From Candolleomyces eurysporus (taxonomy: Eukaryota; Basidiomycota; Agaricomycetes; Agaricales; Psathyrellaceae), in assembly GCA_027579435.1 (NCBI GenBank), contig JANBPK010000843.1:1-33960 (forward strand): DNA of 33,960 nucleotides, in the 5' to 3' direction. Position 1 is the stretch's first letter. Every line of letters begins with the position of its first letter. A model generated the notes under the pieces. The model saw nothing but the letters and a program-made list of their open reading frames with translations, was not told the DNA's origin and made no database searches. The translations under genes and the position numbers were made by a program. Below are positions 1-10,220 of the stretch, one piece after another.

Positions 1-1033
1 CCTTGGAAATTGCCACATACAGCGATGGCCCACAACCCAAGTACTTAAACTTGAAAGTCAACCACCAAGGACCTGCATCCCTTGTGTGCCAAGATAGCCT
101 CCAACAGCCCATGGTGACCTGCAGCCACTCATGGGCAGGGCTGTGTTGGATCATGTTCTGGTGCTGAATTACCCATGTAAAGTGCTGGGGAGGTTTTGTC
201 ATTGAACAGCATTTGTTTCCAGCCCTATTCACAAGAGTATCCTTAGGCCAAACTTCTGCAGCTCAAGCTACTCAAATGTCTGCTGAAACAATCAGTGGTG
301 AGCTGATTTGTTAGAGGATTTGACCATTGAGTCAAAATAACAGAATTATTGGACAGTGCTTGACCTTGGGTGACTCATCCATGGATTAATGCTTGCACTT
401 GCATTTCTCATAGCTGAAGCTTGCCTGGTGTTCAAAACCAATATAGATCGCCTTCTTCACAAAAAGGATGTACTATCACAAGCTGCCTTTCAAGGCTCCA
501 AAGATCTGAATCCTGCACTAACTCTATGTACCCAGGCCCTCAGTGTGGATCAAACTTCTAGTTCTGAGATGCTAGAACAGAGGCAACTCACTGGGGCAGT
601 TGATTGAAAGATTGACTCTCCAAGTGTAATTCTCAGTTGGCTGCTTGCACTTGTCCATGTAAAGTTTATGATTCAATAACATGTGTTTCACTTCCAGTCA
701 AATCCATCCATTCCTTCTGAAGGGGATGGCGCAAAGAAAAGTTAAAGAGATTAATGTAATAATTGATGGCATAGCCTCAGAATGAATCTAGGTAGTCAAA
801 TAAAATACATTCCAATTTTCCTGGAAGTATTCCAAGCAGTTAGCCCACCGAAACAGAGAAAGCACATGATAAAGCAATATCAGGCTTACCCTATAAATCT
901 TGAAAGGTAACCTTACTCAATTTCCATTCACATCCCATTGTGAAATAAACCCAGCTCAAAGTAGGTCACCAGTTTGCGCAGTAAGAGCATCATTGGCATG
1001 AGGGGTGCAGGTCATTGTCAACTGATCCAATCC
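1..1033. other. CpG-poor intergenic or decayed repeat DNA, no gene seen
   Basis: No open reading frame in this stretch has protein-like composition, and I see no splice-site pattern joining shorter ones. CG dinucleotides are very scarce while TG and CA are common, the same composition as the rest of the first 5.8 kb. It is probably old, methylation-decayed repeat DNA; no family is recognisable by eye. Confidence 0.4.
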
Positions 1034-1544
1034 TCATCCTGCCTTACACTGTGGCTGCATAGCATCTTGTAGAGTGTTCTTGTCCCTCTGTTTGTTTCTG
1101 ATAGCACCATACATGCAGATCAACGACTGGAGATCTGGGAGAGAACAATGATCCTGACGGTTCTCCAAGTTGTTGCTGTTGTCCCTAGCCAGAAAACTGG
1201 CAAGTTCCAGAGTGATGTTGTCTAGCATCAAAGCCTGCAGACCTTGAGGTGGCTTCACAAGCTCAACAAGGCAGAAACAGAAAGTATAGCACACATCTTG
1301 AGCGCCGTAAAACACAAAGGCCTTTGAGGAGGACCTTGTCGTTGAGACATTTGAGGAATTTGCAGAGGACTTCAAAGTACTGCAACCCAAGTTGGTTCCA
1401 CTTCAAGTTCAGGTCACCTTCTATTTGAGGCAAACACTTGGTTCCAGTGTTGATGTGAAGTGACATAAGATGAGGAGCTTGGATAGCTGAAAGGAAAGGC
1501 AAGAGCGAGTCGGGGTTACAGTTCAGGAGGGTCAAGCTTGTCAC
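1034..1544 (-). pseudogene. possible relic of an F-box/leucine-rich-type protein gene
   Basis: Two overlapping minus-strand frames (1263-1544 and 1034-1390) together give a peptide with the hydrophobic spacing of fungal F-box/LRR proteins. One frame has segments such as SLTLLNCNPDSLLPFLSAI and APHLMSLHINTG; the other continues with LQALMLDNITLELASFLA. Coding passes from one frame to the other around 1290-1390, so a frameshift is needed, and no start or F-box motif is visible. The CpG-poor composition matches the decayed surroundings. The assignment rests only on leucine-rich spacing and could be wrong. Confidence 0.28.
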
Positions 1545-1587
1545 ATTGGCTGCAAGATGGGGCCAAGGTCGAGCCTTAGAGGGTGTT

Positions 1588-2022
1588 TTTATCTACAAAT
1601 CACTGGCAATAGCCACAGCTGGTTTATCTACAAACAATGGTTGCTGCCACACGGTTTGTCTACAAACCATGGCATCTGCTGCTAAGCCATGGCAACAATC
1701 CTAATGCTTCTCTATCATGCTTCTTGAATTAATCTTCTTTAATTAAATGTCAATGCCTGTCATCAACTTGTCCACAACAATCAAAAGACATACAAAGTAT
1801 ACCTGTTCCTAATCCCTAAGCAATCTTTAAGAACCCTAAAATCAACATAAGTTGTAACTTCTTTCCATAACTCACCATCAATTCTGAGGAGAAGATAAAT
1901 TGATGGAACTTTGATGGCTTCTTTCCTTGGGTTCATGCCAGGGCTTATAGACAAACTGCAGGGCTGTTGCCCTGGCTTTATAATTACACCACACTGGCTT
2001 TTGCCCTGGTTTGTAGATACAC
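1588..2022. repeat. multi-unit inverted repeat, possible MITE or foldback element
   Basis: The left part carries three tandem variants of a motif like TTTATCTACAAAC(C/A)ATGGC (near 1588, 1622 and 1653). The right part carries two copies of the same motif in reverse complement (1939-1975 and 1992-2022). The outermost pair, TTATCTACAAATCACTGGCA on the left and the complement of CCCTGGTTTGTAGATACACC on the right, faces inward. A central segment of about 270 bp has no obvious coding content. Exact termini and target-site duplication could not be fixed by eye. Confidence 0.45.
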
Positions 2023-2102
2023 CTGCCAGCCAGTGGTGCAAGGTCTCTGGCTTAACGAATCTGAGAAACAGCCTTTGTTAATTCTGTTGATTAACAAATG
2101 TT

Positions 2103-2430
2103 CCGAGGACTTTATCCTCGGGTACTTGTATGGTGCTGGTATCCAGTGCCAAGAATACGAGCTTATAAGACCCAGTGACTTGTATATCATGTGATCATGA
2201 CTGTAGCTTTGTGTTCAAACCCTGCTATGTGCAAGTCTTTTCATAAGGAATTTTATTATATTTATGACTTTAGGGTAAAAAAATGCAAGAGCACTTCCCA
2301 AAGGCCATGAGCCCCCTTGAGTCCTCAGAATATGCCGCACAATGTGACGGACTCTATCCTTGGGTACTTGTATTGTGCAGGATCCCAGTGCCAAGAAAAC
2401 ATCTATCAAACACCCAGTGATTTTCACATG
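2103..2430. repeat. pair of ~85-bp direct repeats (2103-2191 and 2344-2430)
   Basis: Both copies share the order ATCCT(C/T)GGGTACTTGTAT, then CCAGTGCCAAGAA, then ACCCAGTGA, at the same spacing, with about 25% differences. They lie about 240 bp apart. They may be the ends or internal repeats of a degraded transposon, but no terminal structure is clear. Confidence 0.5.
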
Positions 2431-4589
2431 TCGGTTCTTCTTTGTGACATGCCAATGTTTATTGCTCTCCTCTGTTTATGCCATACTATACTTTACTTGC
2501 CCCTCTCCCCTCTCTGTCTTTTGACTGAGTTTGCTTCCCGTGTCGGCCCTTAGATCTTTTTGTAGCCCACCACAATGTCTTTCCCAAACCAGTTTCACTT
2601 CTCCCCCTGTGTGGGTGGAGCAATGTTGTTTCATTTTCATGTTAAACCATTTGCAGTCGTTGTCCATTGTCCTACTTTACTTTCATCCTCATTTTTGTCT
2701 CAATTATTTTTTGTGTTTAGCAATGCTTTCCAACAATGCTCATGCAGCGCACCTTGCCTGCAATGCCCTCATTGTCGCCAAGGTGCATTTTGCCTGTCTT
2801 TTTTTCAGAAACTCATATCTCACTGCATGACAGCAAGAAAACCTTGGAACAATTGAATGTACTGTTATTGGATCTAATTGCTGCAAGACCTGCATCGTTC
2901 CTGTCCCAGTCAATTGTGCCTACAAAACTTTAAGTCGGCCCATAGACCTCCAGATGGACCTTTACCTGGATATCTTCCATGATGTGGAGCCTTCCATGGT
3001 TGAAATGGATGTTTTCATGCATGAATTGCTCCCCACCACCGCCGAGCCTTCCCCTTTGGTTGGATTGTTTTCTTGTCAACTCATGTGAGTGTCATACTCT
3101 TTGCTGGACAGAACATCCTGCATGCAACTGAATTCGGTTCAACGAGTGGTTGTGACTCACTGTCTCAGTCTGGGATACAAATGGTGTGTTACGGCTGATT
3201 TGGTTGGCTTGATACCAAAAACCTCGTTACAAAATGGGATTTGATACACTAGCCTCCTACACTTAACAGGGAGGTAGGAGTCATCAGTGTACAACGGTGC
3301 AAGGTGTAAGTGTCTATACATATTCCTCTTTCATTAAAAAAAATGGATGTGATGGCCCTTACAAGAACAGCACAGCCTTTCACACCATTAGCAGGTGTGG
3401 TCACTGTTTTGGTGAGGAGGTCAGGCCAGCTGTTGTGCCTGGAAAAGAGTGAGGGAACACTGTAAGGGCTATGTTCCGAGGCATTTTTGACTCAGGTACT
3501 TTGTCCCTCCAACCTCTGTGTGCCAAGCCTTTACATACAGCACTGACCTTGCTGTGCAGCCTTTTGCTTATTTCCATCGGCTTTTGCCATGACCCCACAG
3601 ATGATTGGTGTCTTCGATATCTTGGCTACTGTTGATCACAATCCTAGATATACAAATATTTACATTTTTGACATTTATAAACTCAATTCTTCATGTATCA
3701 CTATGAAATTGGTACTGTTAGAAAGCCAGCTTAATTCTGTGTCAGATGGTACAACTCATTAGGGAGACTGTGACATGTGGAGAGAACCCAAGGGCAAAAA
3801 CCTGTTTTTTCAGGGTTCTGCAATCTTTATCTGGATGGGTCACATGAAATCTCAATCTCTGCCACAGCACTCTGTCACATTTGGTGAATGCAATGCTACC
3901 TTTGCAAACCATGAAATGGAGGTTGGAGTTTGAATACTTGTGGCAAGCATCTTGAGATTTGAAATTTTGTGCAATAGCAAAGGTTAGTATTCTGAACCAA
4001 TTTATAATTTTTTTTATTGCCAAAAGCTCCATGGTTCCGCTGCTCTAGTAGCTGTACATGTTTGCAAAGGAACTTAGACCTTAAACAATCTCTTCCACAT
4101 CTCAAATTTGGTAGATTCCTAAAACATGATGTTCTAATGTATCTCAAGATGGTTCACATTCACTGTATTAACTTAAGGAATTTTATAAAAAGTAAATCAA
4201 GGAACATAGATTGGGAAAACCCCAGGAAATTGTGTATCTGGGGGTGTGATAGTACCATTCCCTCAAAATTATGTTACTAGATGATGGAAGCAGGGGACAT
4301 ACTTGTTATTTGATTTCTATCCATCATTGCATAGTACAACTTGGTCTCTCTCTTCTCTACTCCCTCCTATCAAAGTGCTGTTTCTTGTCTGTCAGATCTT
4401 GTGTTTTCACACAACAGATGCACTCTGCAAGTTGTGCAACTTCTTGCCTGTTGGAACAGGTTTTTTTTTGTTTGATCCTATTCAGCTTTACTCTAGGCAA
4501 TCAAGTAGTTCCATACAAAATGGATGACAGCTACTGAGTCAAAAATGCCTTGGCCAAACTGCCATGCACAGCATTGGCTTGCTTCCACT
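2431..4589. other. decayed non-coding DNA, nothing assignable
   Basis: Short open frames occur on both strands here, but none has a recognisable domain, consistent codon composition or joinable splice sites. CpG is strongly depleted. It is probably fragmented repeats. Confidence 0.4.
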
Positions 4590-5852
4590 ATGTACACCTT
4601 CCCTGAGCCACCACAATGCTGCTAGAGTGTCCTTGACCATTCTTGGCTGGGTGTCACCTGCATCTTCATGGTAGAGGCAGCTGACACTGGAAGAAGGTGA
4701 GAAGGCAAAGGTGGTGAAGAAACTGGGCCCATTGCTGCATTCACAATCGTTTACTGACACCTATCACTGTTGTTGGCACCTCTAAACTCAGATGATTGGC
4801 ACTGTTCCTCCAAGTCATTCTCATAATGATTCTACCCAAGCAACAGATCAAGTGGTCAGAGGCACTGGCTTCATGGATAACGTTGATTAGCCCAGGCTTG
4901 TTGATCCCTCAATGCTTCAATAATGAGCCCACTGTCATTTGTTGCATGTTTGGACCCATTTTTGCACTGAGCAAAGTTTTCAAATGCAACAAGACTCAGA
5001 GTTGTGCCTTTGTAGTGGGAGGATGTTATAAAAGGCTGTTTGGTGATCTGACTGTTGTGTACCCTGGCAATCATGAAGTGCCCCAGGTGAAAAAGCAAAT
5101 CCAGTCTGTTGCTGTTGTGGAACAAAGTCACAATGATACTGCTCAGCTTTCAAATTGTCAGGCCATTGACCTGTACTTACCTTTGCCCTCTGTCCTTCTA
5201 TGATCACCTCACCTTCCTTGACACCATCACTGCTTGGTGCTCATTGCTTCCCATCAACTCAATCAGAGATATGAACCATTCCTCCTTCCAAGCATTGAGA
5301 AGAATCTTGCTTGCAATGTCCAACAATGTGCATACACTGAAAATTTTTGGCCCAATGCTCAAGTCTTTGCCAAATGCTCTAGGTAAGGAAGCCAAACCAA
5401 TATTAAATTTCCATGAGCTCATCTGCCATTGTCAGGCATTGTACCAATGACTGGTAGTCACAAGCACCCAGTTCTATGCCAAGCTATGGCTGGGAACAGT
5501 CATCCGCCACCACCATAAGCATACCAAAGGGAAATGCACCCAGGATTTGTGCCCACAACAACAAACAACTCAGGCCCATTGGATGATTGTTGACAACCAG
5601 GACATAAACACTGCCCATTCCCTGGTCTACATCACTGTTACTGCCCTTGGCCATCTCTCAAAATTCAGCAGGAGGATCCTTGTGCTGCCCTAGTGCAGCA
5701 ATATCAATGAAAGTGATATTTCAGAAATGATCAATTGGCAAAAGTGAGCAGTAGTGTTTATCTTTCCTCTTTTGATGATGGCTGTAGATTGCTGACAATC
5801 TCCCTTTTATTCCATTCTAGCATCCCTGTTGTTTGCTAGTAGAGATGAACAC
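4590..5852. repeat. copy A of a dispersed repeat, split by an insertion and CpG-decayed
   Basis: 4590-4843 and 5702-5852 are together collinear with 8950-9345 (copy B). Shared anchors include GCTGCTAGAGTGT/GCTGCTGGAGTGT, TTGGCACCTC, TGAAAGTGATAT and CTAGCATCCCTG. Copy A differs from copy B largely by CG changed to CA or TG: GATCGATTGGCGAAAG in B is GATCAATTGGCAAAAG in A. About 860 bp with no counterpart in B separates the two halves. Both copies contain a short minus-strand frame with the shared peptide SCLYHxDAxxTQP, so the parent sequence may have been coding. Confidence 0.6.
4844..5700. other. ~860-bp insertion inside repeat copy A
   Basis: The uninterrupted sequence is visible in copy B near 9191, where AGCAA runs straight into ATGAAAGTGAT. 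In copy A the same AGCAA occurs at both edges (4839-4843 and 5697-5701), suggesting a short target duplication. The insert contains overlapping open frames on both strands (longest plus frame through about 5203, another 5109-5450), none of which I recognise. I find no convincing terminal inverted repeat. It is CpG-poor, so it probably entered before or during decay. Confidence 0.4.
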
Positions 5853-5860
5853 TGACCATT

Positions 5861-6165
5861 GCTTTCGCTGACCATTCTAGATCTTTTCCGGGCCAGATCT
5901 GCAGGCTTGGCAAGATACTTGAACTCTAGCGGCATCGACCCTGCGGGACAGATCCACACCCGGTCCCAATCAAATGTGGATCTACTCATGTCCCCGTTTA
6001 TGTCGCGTGCAGATCTTCGAGCTGGAGTGAGACTTCTGCTCTCGCCCGAGGGTATTGGAGAATCGATTATCATGGTGCAAAAATCCAGCGGAACGCTTTT
6101 CTTCAATTTCGAGGGGATCTTCCCCGGAAGCTACGATGAGTTTGAAATGGCGGAGGAAACTGCAA
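5861..6165. repeat. fragment related to the 5' flank of the NOP4 copy
   Basis: 5865-5990 resembles 13130-13235, just upstream of the best NOP4 copy: both contain CCATTCTAGATCTTTTCC, a nearby AGATCTGCA, and CAATCAAATG at matching distances. An open plus frame (5859-6239, 126 aa) crosses the fragment into the X unit, but it looks like a chance fusion rather than a gene. The composition changes here: CpG is common to the right of about 5860 and rare to the left. Confidence 0.4.
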
Positions 6166-6171
6166 ATCCGC

Positions 6172-7440
6172 TCACTGATCGCCATCGAAGCCTCCGAGGG
6201 TCATTTATTCCTCGATACGGCCTAAAATCAATATGGTAAGTGATGGTTTTGTGAGACTTTGCGAACGATAGATAATTAACAAGATGATCGGTAGATTTCG
6301 AATGGATCGTTGAAGTAATTGGGGCCGACAGTCGACATATCGCTATTGTAAGCCACGTCGTCCTCATTCTTTTCGAATCGCGCCTCCTGACACCCTGAAA
6401 GGTAGATTCCGAGGCTGGAAATATGCCCTTCGGATTTGGAGATCGTGGAGTGGAAGAGGTCACTGATAGCACCCAGGAGTGAAGATTCCTATCAAGCCTT
6501 CCTCATCGAGCTTTTCGTAGTACAAAGCCTCGCGTCCCAGGTACCGAGAACAAGGAGAGAAATAGGTACAGGGACTCGGTAGTGCTTTCAAGGTCCCCGA
6601 TGCGGTTGTTGATTCCAACGGTTGCTCCCCATCGGACTGAACCTCGATTCCTGGTTCGAACAGGTCGTCTAGGGTGCTCGACGCTGTTTGGGACTGCGGC
6701 GCGAGCGAGGGGCAGCTCCGGGGGATGGACCCAGCCGCTGGGCGCCTCTCCAACTTGACGCTTGTCGTCCTCGGTGTCCCTTTTCTACAGAACTCGAGTG
6801 CTCGAATGGCAAGCCCTAGTTTGAAGCCGCTGACAGCGAATGGTATGGAGCGAGGGGAGATGTTTGCGTCAGGGAGGAATGTGATTTCGGATCCAGGTCC
6901 ATGCTAAATGAGGCGAAGAAATGAGAGCGCACGAGGAATGGTGACAGGTGTGGCGGATGATCGTCTGGTGGGATTGGACTTGTAACAGACCTTGTACTGT
7001 GATCCTAGTGAATGTGAATGGGTGGACGGTGAACCTAGTTTGACGCCAAGAGCAGCTCGTATTGTTGGCAGTCGACATACAGGATGACAATGAACGTCGA
7101 CAGGAATTTATCAAGGTCAGCTTGTTTGTCGCAGCTGTCCGATTCAAATCGCCCGTCGCAACGGGTCCACCGAGCTCCAGCCAACGTAAAATGCACGTAT
7201 TTTCGCTTTGAAGCTAGACGTAGGAGGGTAGTGCTCAAGCGTTCCTTTGCTCAGGCTGGTGAGCCTTCATTTCGAGCTGACAGACGCAGAAACATACTTT
7301 CTTGAGGAGGCCGCTTCGCAGTACTTTCTCAGAAGAAGAAACAGGAGAAGAGAACAGCCGGCACCGGGAAGCCTCAGCGTCCAAGGGAGAATCTTGAAGC
7401 AGGAGAATAAAATGCACAAGCCAAGAAATTTCTGAAATGG
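6172..7440 (-). pseudogene. X unit, copy 1: broken uncharacterised gene
   Basis: This block is collinear with 15735-17000. The minus strand encodes a conserved peptide with landmarks FLPDANIS, LAIRALEF, VQSDGEQPLES, YFSPCSRY, YEKLDEEG and, further on, NEDDVAYNSDMSTVGPNYFN. Here the frame is open through the SDGEQ and YFSPCSRY parts. It breaks at about 6460-6475 by one base, so the downstream part is in another frame and then stops. The second copy is broken at a different place, so an intact ancestor probably existed. I do not recognise the family and see no signal peptide or membrane segment. On the plus strand, 6172-6239 encodes the peptide DRHRSLRGSF shared with copy 2. Confidence 0.5.
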
Positions 7441-7539
7441 CCCGGAATGAAGTCGTCTGAGGTATCTGGTTCTATGGCTGGGTCAGGGTAGATTTAAAAA
7501 TAAATTGATGCGCAGGAAACATGTCTTTGTTTACCAATA

Positions 7540-8625
7540 AGTGGGGAGAGCAGAGTTACGGCGGAAAGTTCGTGGTTGGAGGTTGTCCGATGGAATGTCG
7601 CGATCGCGGTGCCAATGAGCACCATTTTCGATCATAACAGTAACAGTAGTATACTGGTCGCGAGAAAAANCGATCACCCATCGAATACCACCACAATGGC
7701 CTCAAAGTTGGGGAAACGCAAGGGAAGGAACGACGAATAGAACCATGGGTACACTCTTTTTCGATGCTACAGTATACAGAGGCAATACTGAAGAAGACCT
7801 CCAGCTCCACACTTTTTGTACCCATTCTGCCGTATAAAGCGACCTCAAAACCCTGTACTCAGACATCTCACCTGTGCGGACGGCTTTCGTTGTCACATAA
7901 CACGAGACCAACGTCTATAAAGGTGTTGGCTACATCTCCTTTGCCCTGAAGGAAGACGCAGAAAGTTGCTACACAAAGGTTGAGGTGAAAGGACTGTCAA
8001 TAGCCGGAAGATTCGCGTGCAGGGGCAGACTAACGGGTGAGTAGAACTGTCGTTCCATGTTTACTTAACGCTAATCTGGGTACAGAAACATAACTAAGAA
8101 GCCTCTGAGGAGAAGAAAGAGTCGGCGCCGTCAACCAGACCTCGAACACCTCTTGCCGTGCGCACCGGCCTTCCTAGCCCCCTCGACTCTAAAACTCAGG
8201 ACCCTGACCTATGTCGGACACTTGTCCCAACACCGTACGCCCTCGCAAGTTTCGCTGATTCCCCAACTCTGCAGGTGGATGCAGGTTGGAAGCACAGGCA
8301 ATTCAGTGGTGCCCCTCTGGCAAAGATGCCGGTGAGCTCTGGTCTTCTTCTCTGTCTCTCTGTTGCGGCGATGGGTTGCTGATGCTCCCTTGGTGTTAGA
8401 TTTCGCCCTCGCCCTCGCTTTCCCCCAGTCCCGTTGGCCGCCTATCATAACACTCTTGAAGGAAATCAGAAGCCATATTGGGATTTGCGAGTCGATCGCT
8501 TCACCTGAAGCCTTCCGCCCGGTTGAATGGAATGTAACGATTCATAAATATGTTGGAAAGTCTCTCTCTCTCATCCCAATACCCACTCATGTCCCCCCNG
8601 GTCACAGATATCCTGACCCAGCGTC
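7540..8625 (+). pseudogene. NOP4/RBM28 5' fragment, copy 1, followed by the Z segment
   Basis: 7680-8180 is the degraded counterpart of 13310-13860. It keeps the start region (GAAGAAGACCTCCAGCTCCACACTTTTTGTA), the RRM1-coding stretch (YISFALKEDAE is still readable) and the first intron with its GTGAGTAGAACTGTC donor, so it was copied from DNA, not from mRNA. Several indels destroy the frame. After the codons for LPSPLDSK the match to NOP4 ends and an unrelated segment Z follows (about 8190-8625, with the readable peptides GWKHRQFSGAPLAK and SRWPP). Z also follows the third copy at 18125-18525. An isolated N at 7670 follows a run of A and another at 8599 follows a run of C. Confidence 0.6.
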
Positions 8626-8949
8626 GTCACTGTTGTACGCCAGCAGTTTATCAACGTTTACATTAGCTCTCGCCCTAACCCGCCCTTGCGACACCCACGA
8701 GCCACTATCTCATCTCCCGTTTCCCCGGGATCACAATTCCAACCTTCTCCCCCTGCTCACCATCTCCCATCGGTATCATTCCCCTTGGATTCAACAAAGA
8801 ACACCGACGCCAACATTTACGCCTTCCCTCCCGCACCTTCGGCCGTTTTGACGAGTGCTTCCCGCATCCCAGAACAGTTCCTATTCAATGCCGGCTCGCC
8901 TCCAATCTTCTGCCCGCCCTTCACTGCTGATTCCCTGTACCGTCCAGAT
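8626..8949 (+). other. open Ser/Pro-rich frame, possible exon fragment
   Basis: A plus-strand frame from about 8686 to 9027 is open for 113 codons, rich in serine and proline (for example SSPVSPGSQFQPSPPAHH), and continues into repeat copy B. Ser/Pro-rich segments are common in fungal regulatory proteins, but no domain, splice sites or stop context support a specific gene. It may be the continuation of the Z segment. Confidence 0.25.
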
Positions 8950-9345
8950 CTATCACGACGCTGCTGGAGTGTGCTGGATCGTTCGGTGGCTGGGTTTCAT
9001 CAGCGTCTCCATGGTAAAGGCAACTGAGGCTGGAAGAAGGCAAGAAAGTACAAGGGGAGGGCGATGAAGCAATTGGGCTCGTTGCTGCGTCTGCATGGTT
9101 TTTCGGCACTCATCAGCTTCGTTGGCACCTCGAAACTCGGATGCGGTTGGGCCTCGTCACTGTTTCTCCAAGACATCTTCGCACCGACTCTACCCCAGCA
9201 AATGAAAGTGATATGTCGGGAATGATCGATTGGCGAAAGTGAGCAATAGTGTTTATCTTTCCTCCCTCGTTGATCATTATAATTTGCTGACACTCTCCCT
9301 GGTATTCTGTTCTAGCATCCCTGCCGCTTGCTAGTAGCTGAAGAA
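8950..9345. repeat. copy B of the dispersed repeat, uninterrupted
   Basis: It is collinear with the two halves of copy A (4590-4843 and 5702-5852) but retains its CpGs and lacks the ~860-bp insert. It therefore serves as the undecayed, pre-insertion reference for copy A. Confidence 0.6.
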
Positions 9346-10220
9346 ACAAACACTGACCCTTCCTTCTCACCCTTCCCTCCACCCATTAAACTATACGAAG
9401 AGATCGAAGCAGCGGAGGACCTGTCCCGAGCACCGGCCATATCCGTCATCCCGTTATTGATTGACTTGCAGATGTCCTAAATCTCAAATCAAAGTGGTGC
9501 CCTAGTCGAGACTGCCGACCGGTTGGATAAACTTGATTTGACCAAAGTCAAGCTGCCCGTTTTAGTTACATGTTCAACGCTGCTGTTGTCTGTTCTGCGG
9601 ACTGCATTGATACGGCGCCGCCGGGTCTGTATATGCTCAGTGTTGCCACATGTATTAGCTTCTTTGACAAATGTCAGGCAGTGGACAAACGGTGCCAGCT
9701 GAGAACCCAGATCTAAAGGGGGCTTGTAGATCCAAGGACGGTGAGTGCCAGTAGGGTTCAGCGCACCAAAAGCGGGACATTTCTTGGAGCATGACTGCAT
9801 TGAAACTACGAAACGTACACGGACACGAGCTAGGACAATTAAGCGGAGACCTTGCTTATTTCTAGATAATCCGGGTCACCGAGAGTACCCGGCGTAATTA
9901 CATTGAGGACCAAATCACATGCAACCTCTGGTGCTGCAAGGCTCATTTCCGTCTGTAAACGTGCGTCTATCCATTGGAACAACTAGTCATCGTTTGAGAT
10001 TGCAATAAGAATGTTAAAAAATGAATAACTTTACTCTGTATGCATCCAGGGGTGTAAACTGGGCAACCTGCTGTGGAAGTAAGGTCAAAAAGGGCACTCA
10101 CGAAGGATCCAGAGGAGCGCATACCTGATAGCTAGTGAAATGGCCGGTACTGGGAAATGATAGGCTCTCTGGGAGACTGCTGCGACACTGTATGGAGAGT
10201 TTCTTGGTTAGACAGAATGC
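9346..10220. other. intergenic, downstream of the NLR gene
   Basis: No supported gene. A minus-strand open frame at 9489-9800 has no recognisable features. 9443-9480 (CCGTCATCCCGTTATTGATT, then GACTTGCAGATGTCCT) matches 15696-15728 at the NOP4/X junction apart from a small gap, so it is another shuffled piece. The part next to 10220 should hold the 3' end of the minus-strand NLR transcript. Confidence 0.4.

Noticed and set aside
3100..3345. Possible SINE or tRNA-derived repeat (GTGGTTGTGACTC... with GGTTCAACGAGTGG nearby)
   Set aside because: The A- and B-box-like strings are weak, in poor order and spacing, and no terminal poly-A or target duplication is visible.
5859..6239. 126-codon plus-strand ORF as a real gene
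   Set aside because: It joins a NOP4-flank-like fragment to the X-unit edge, so the frame appears to be a product of the rearrangement, and it has no recognisable domain.
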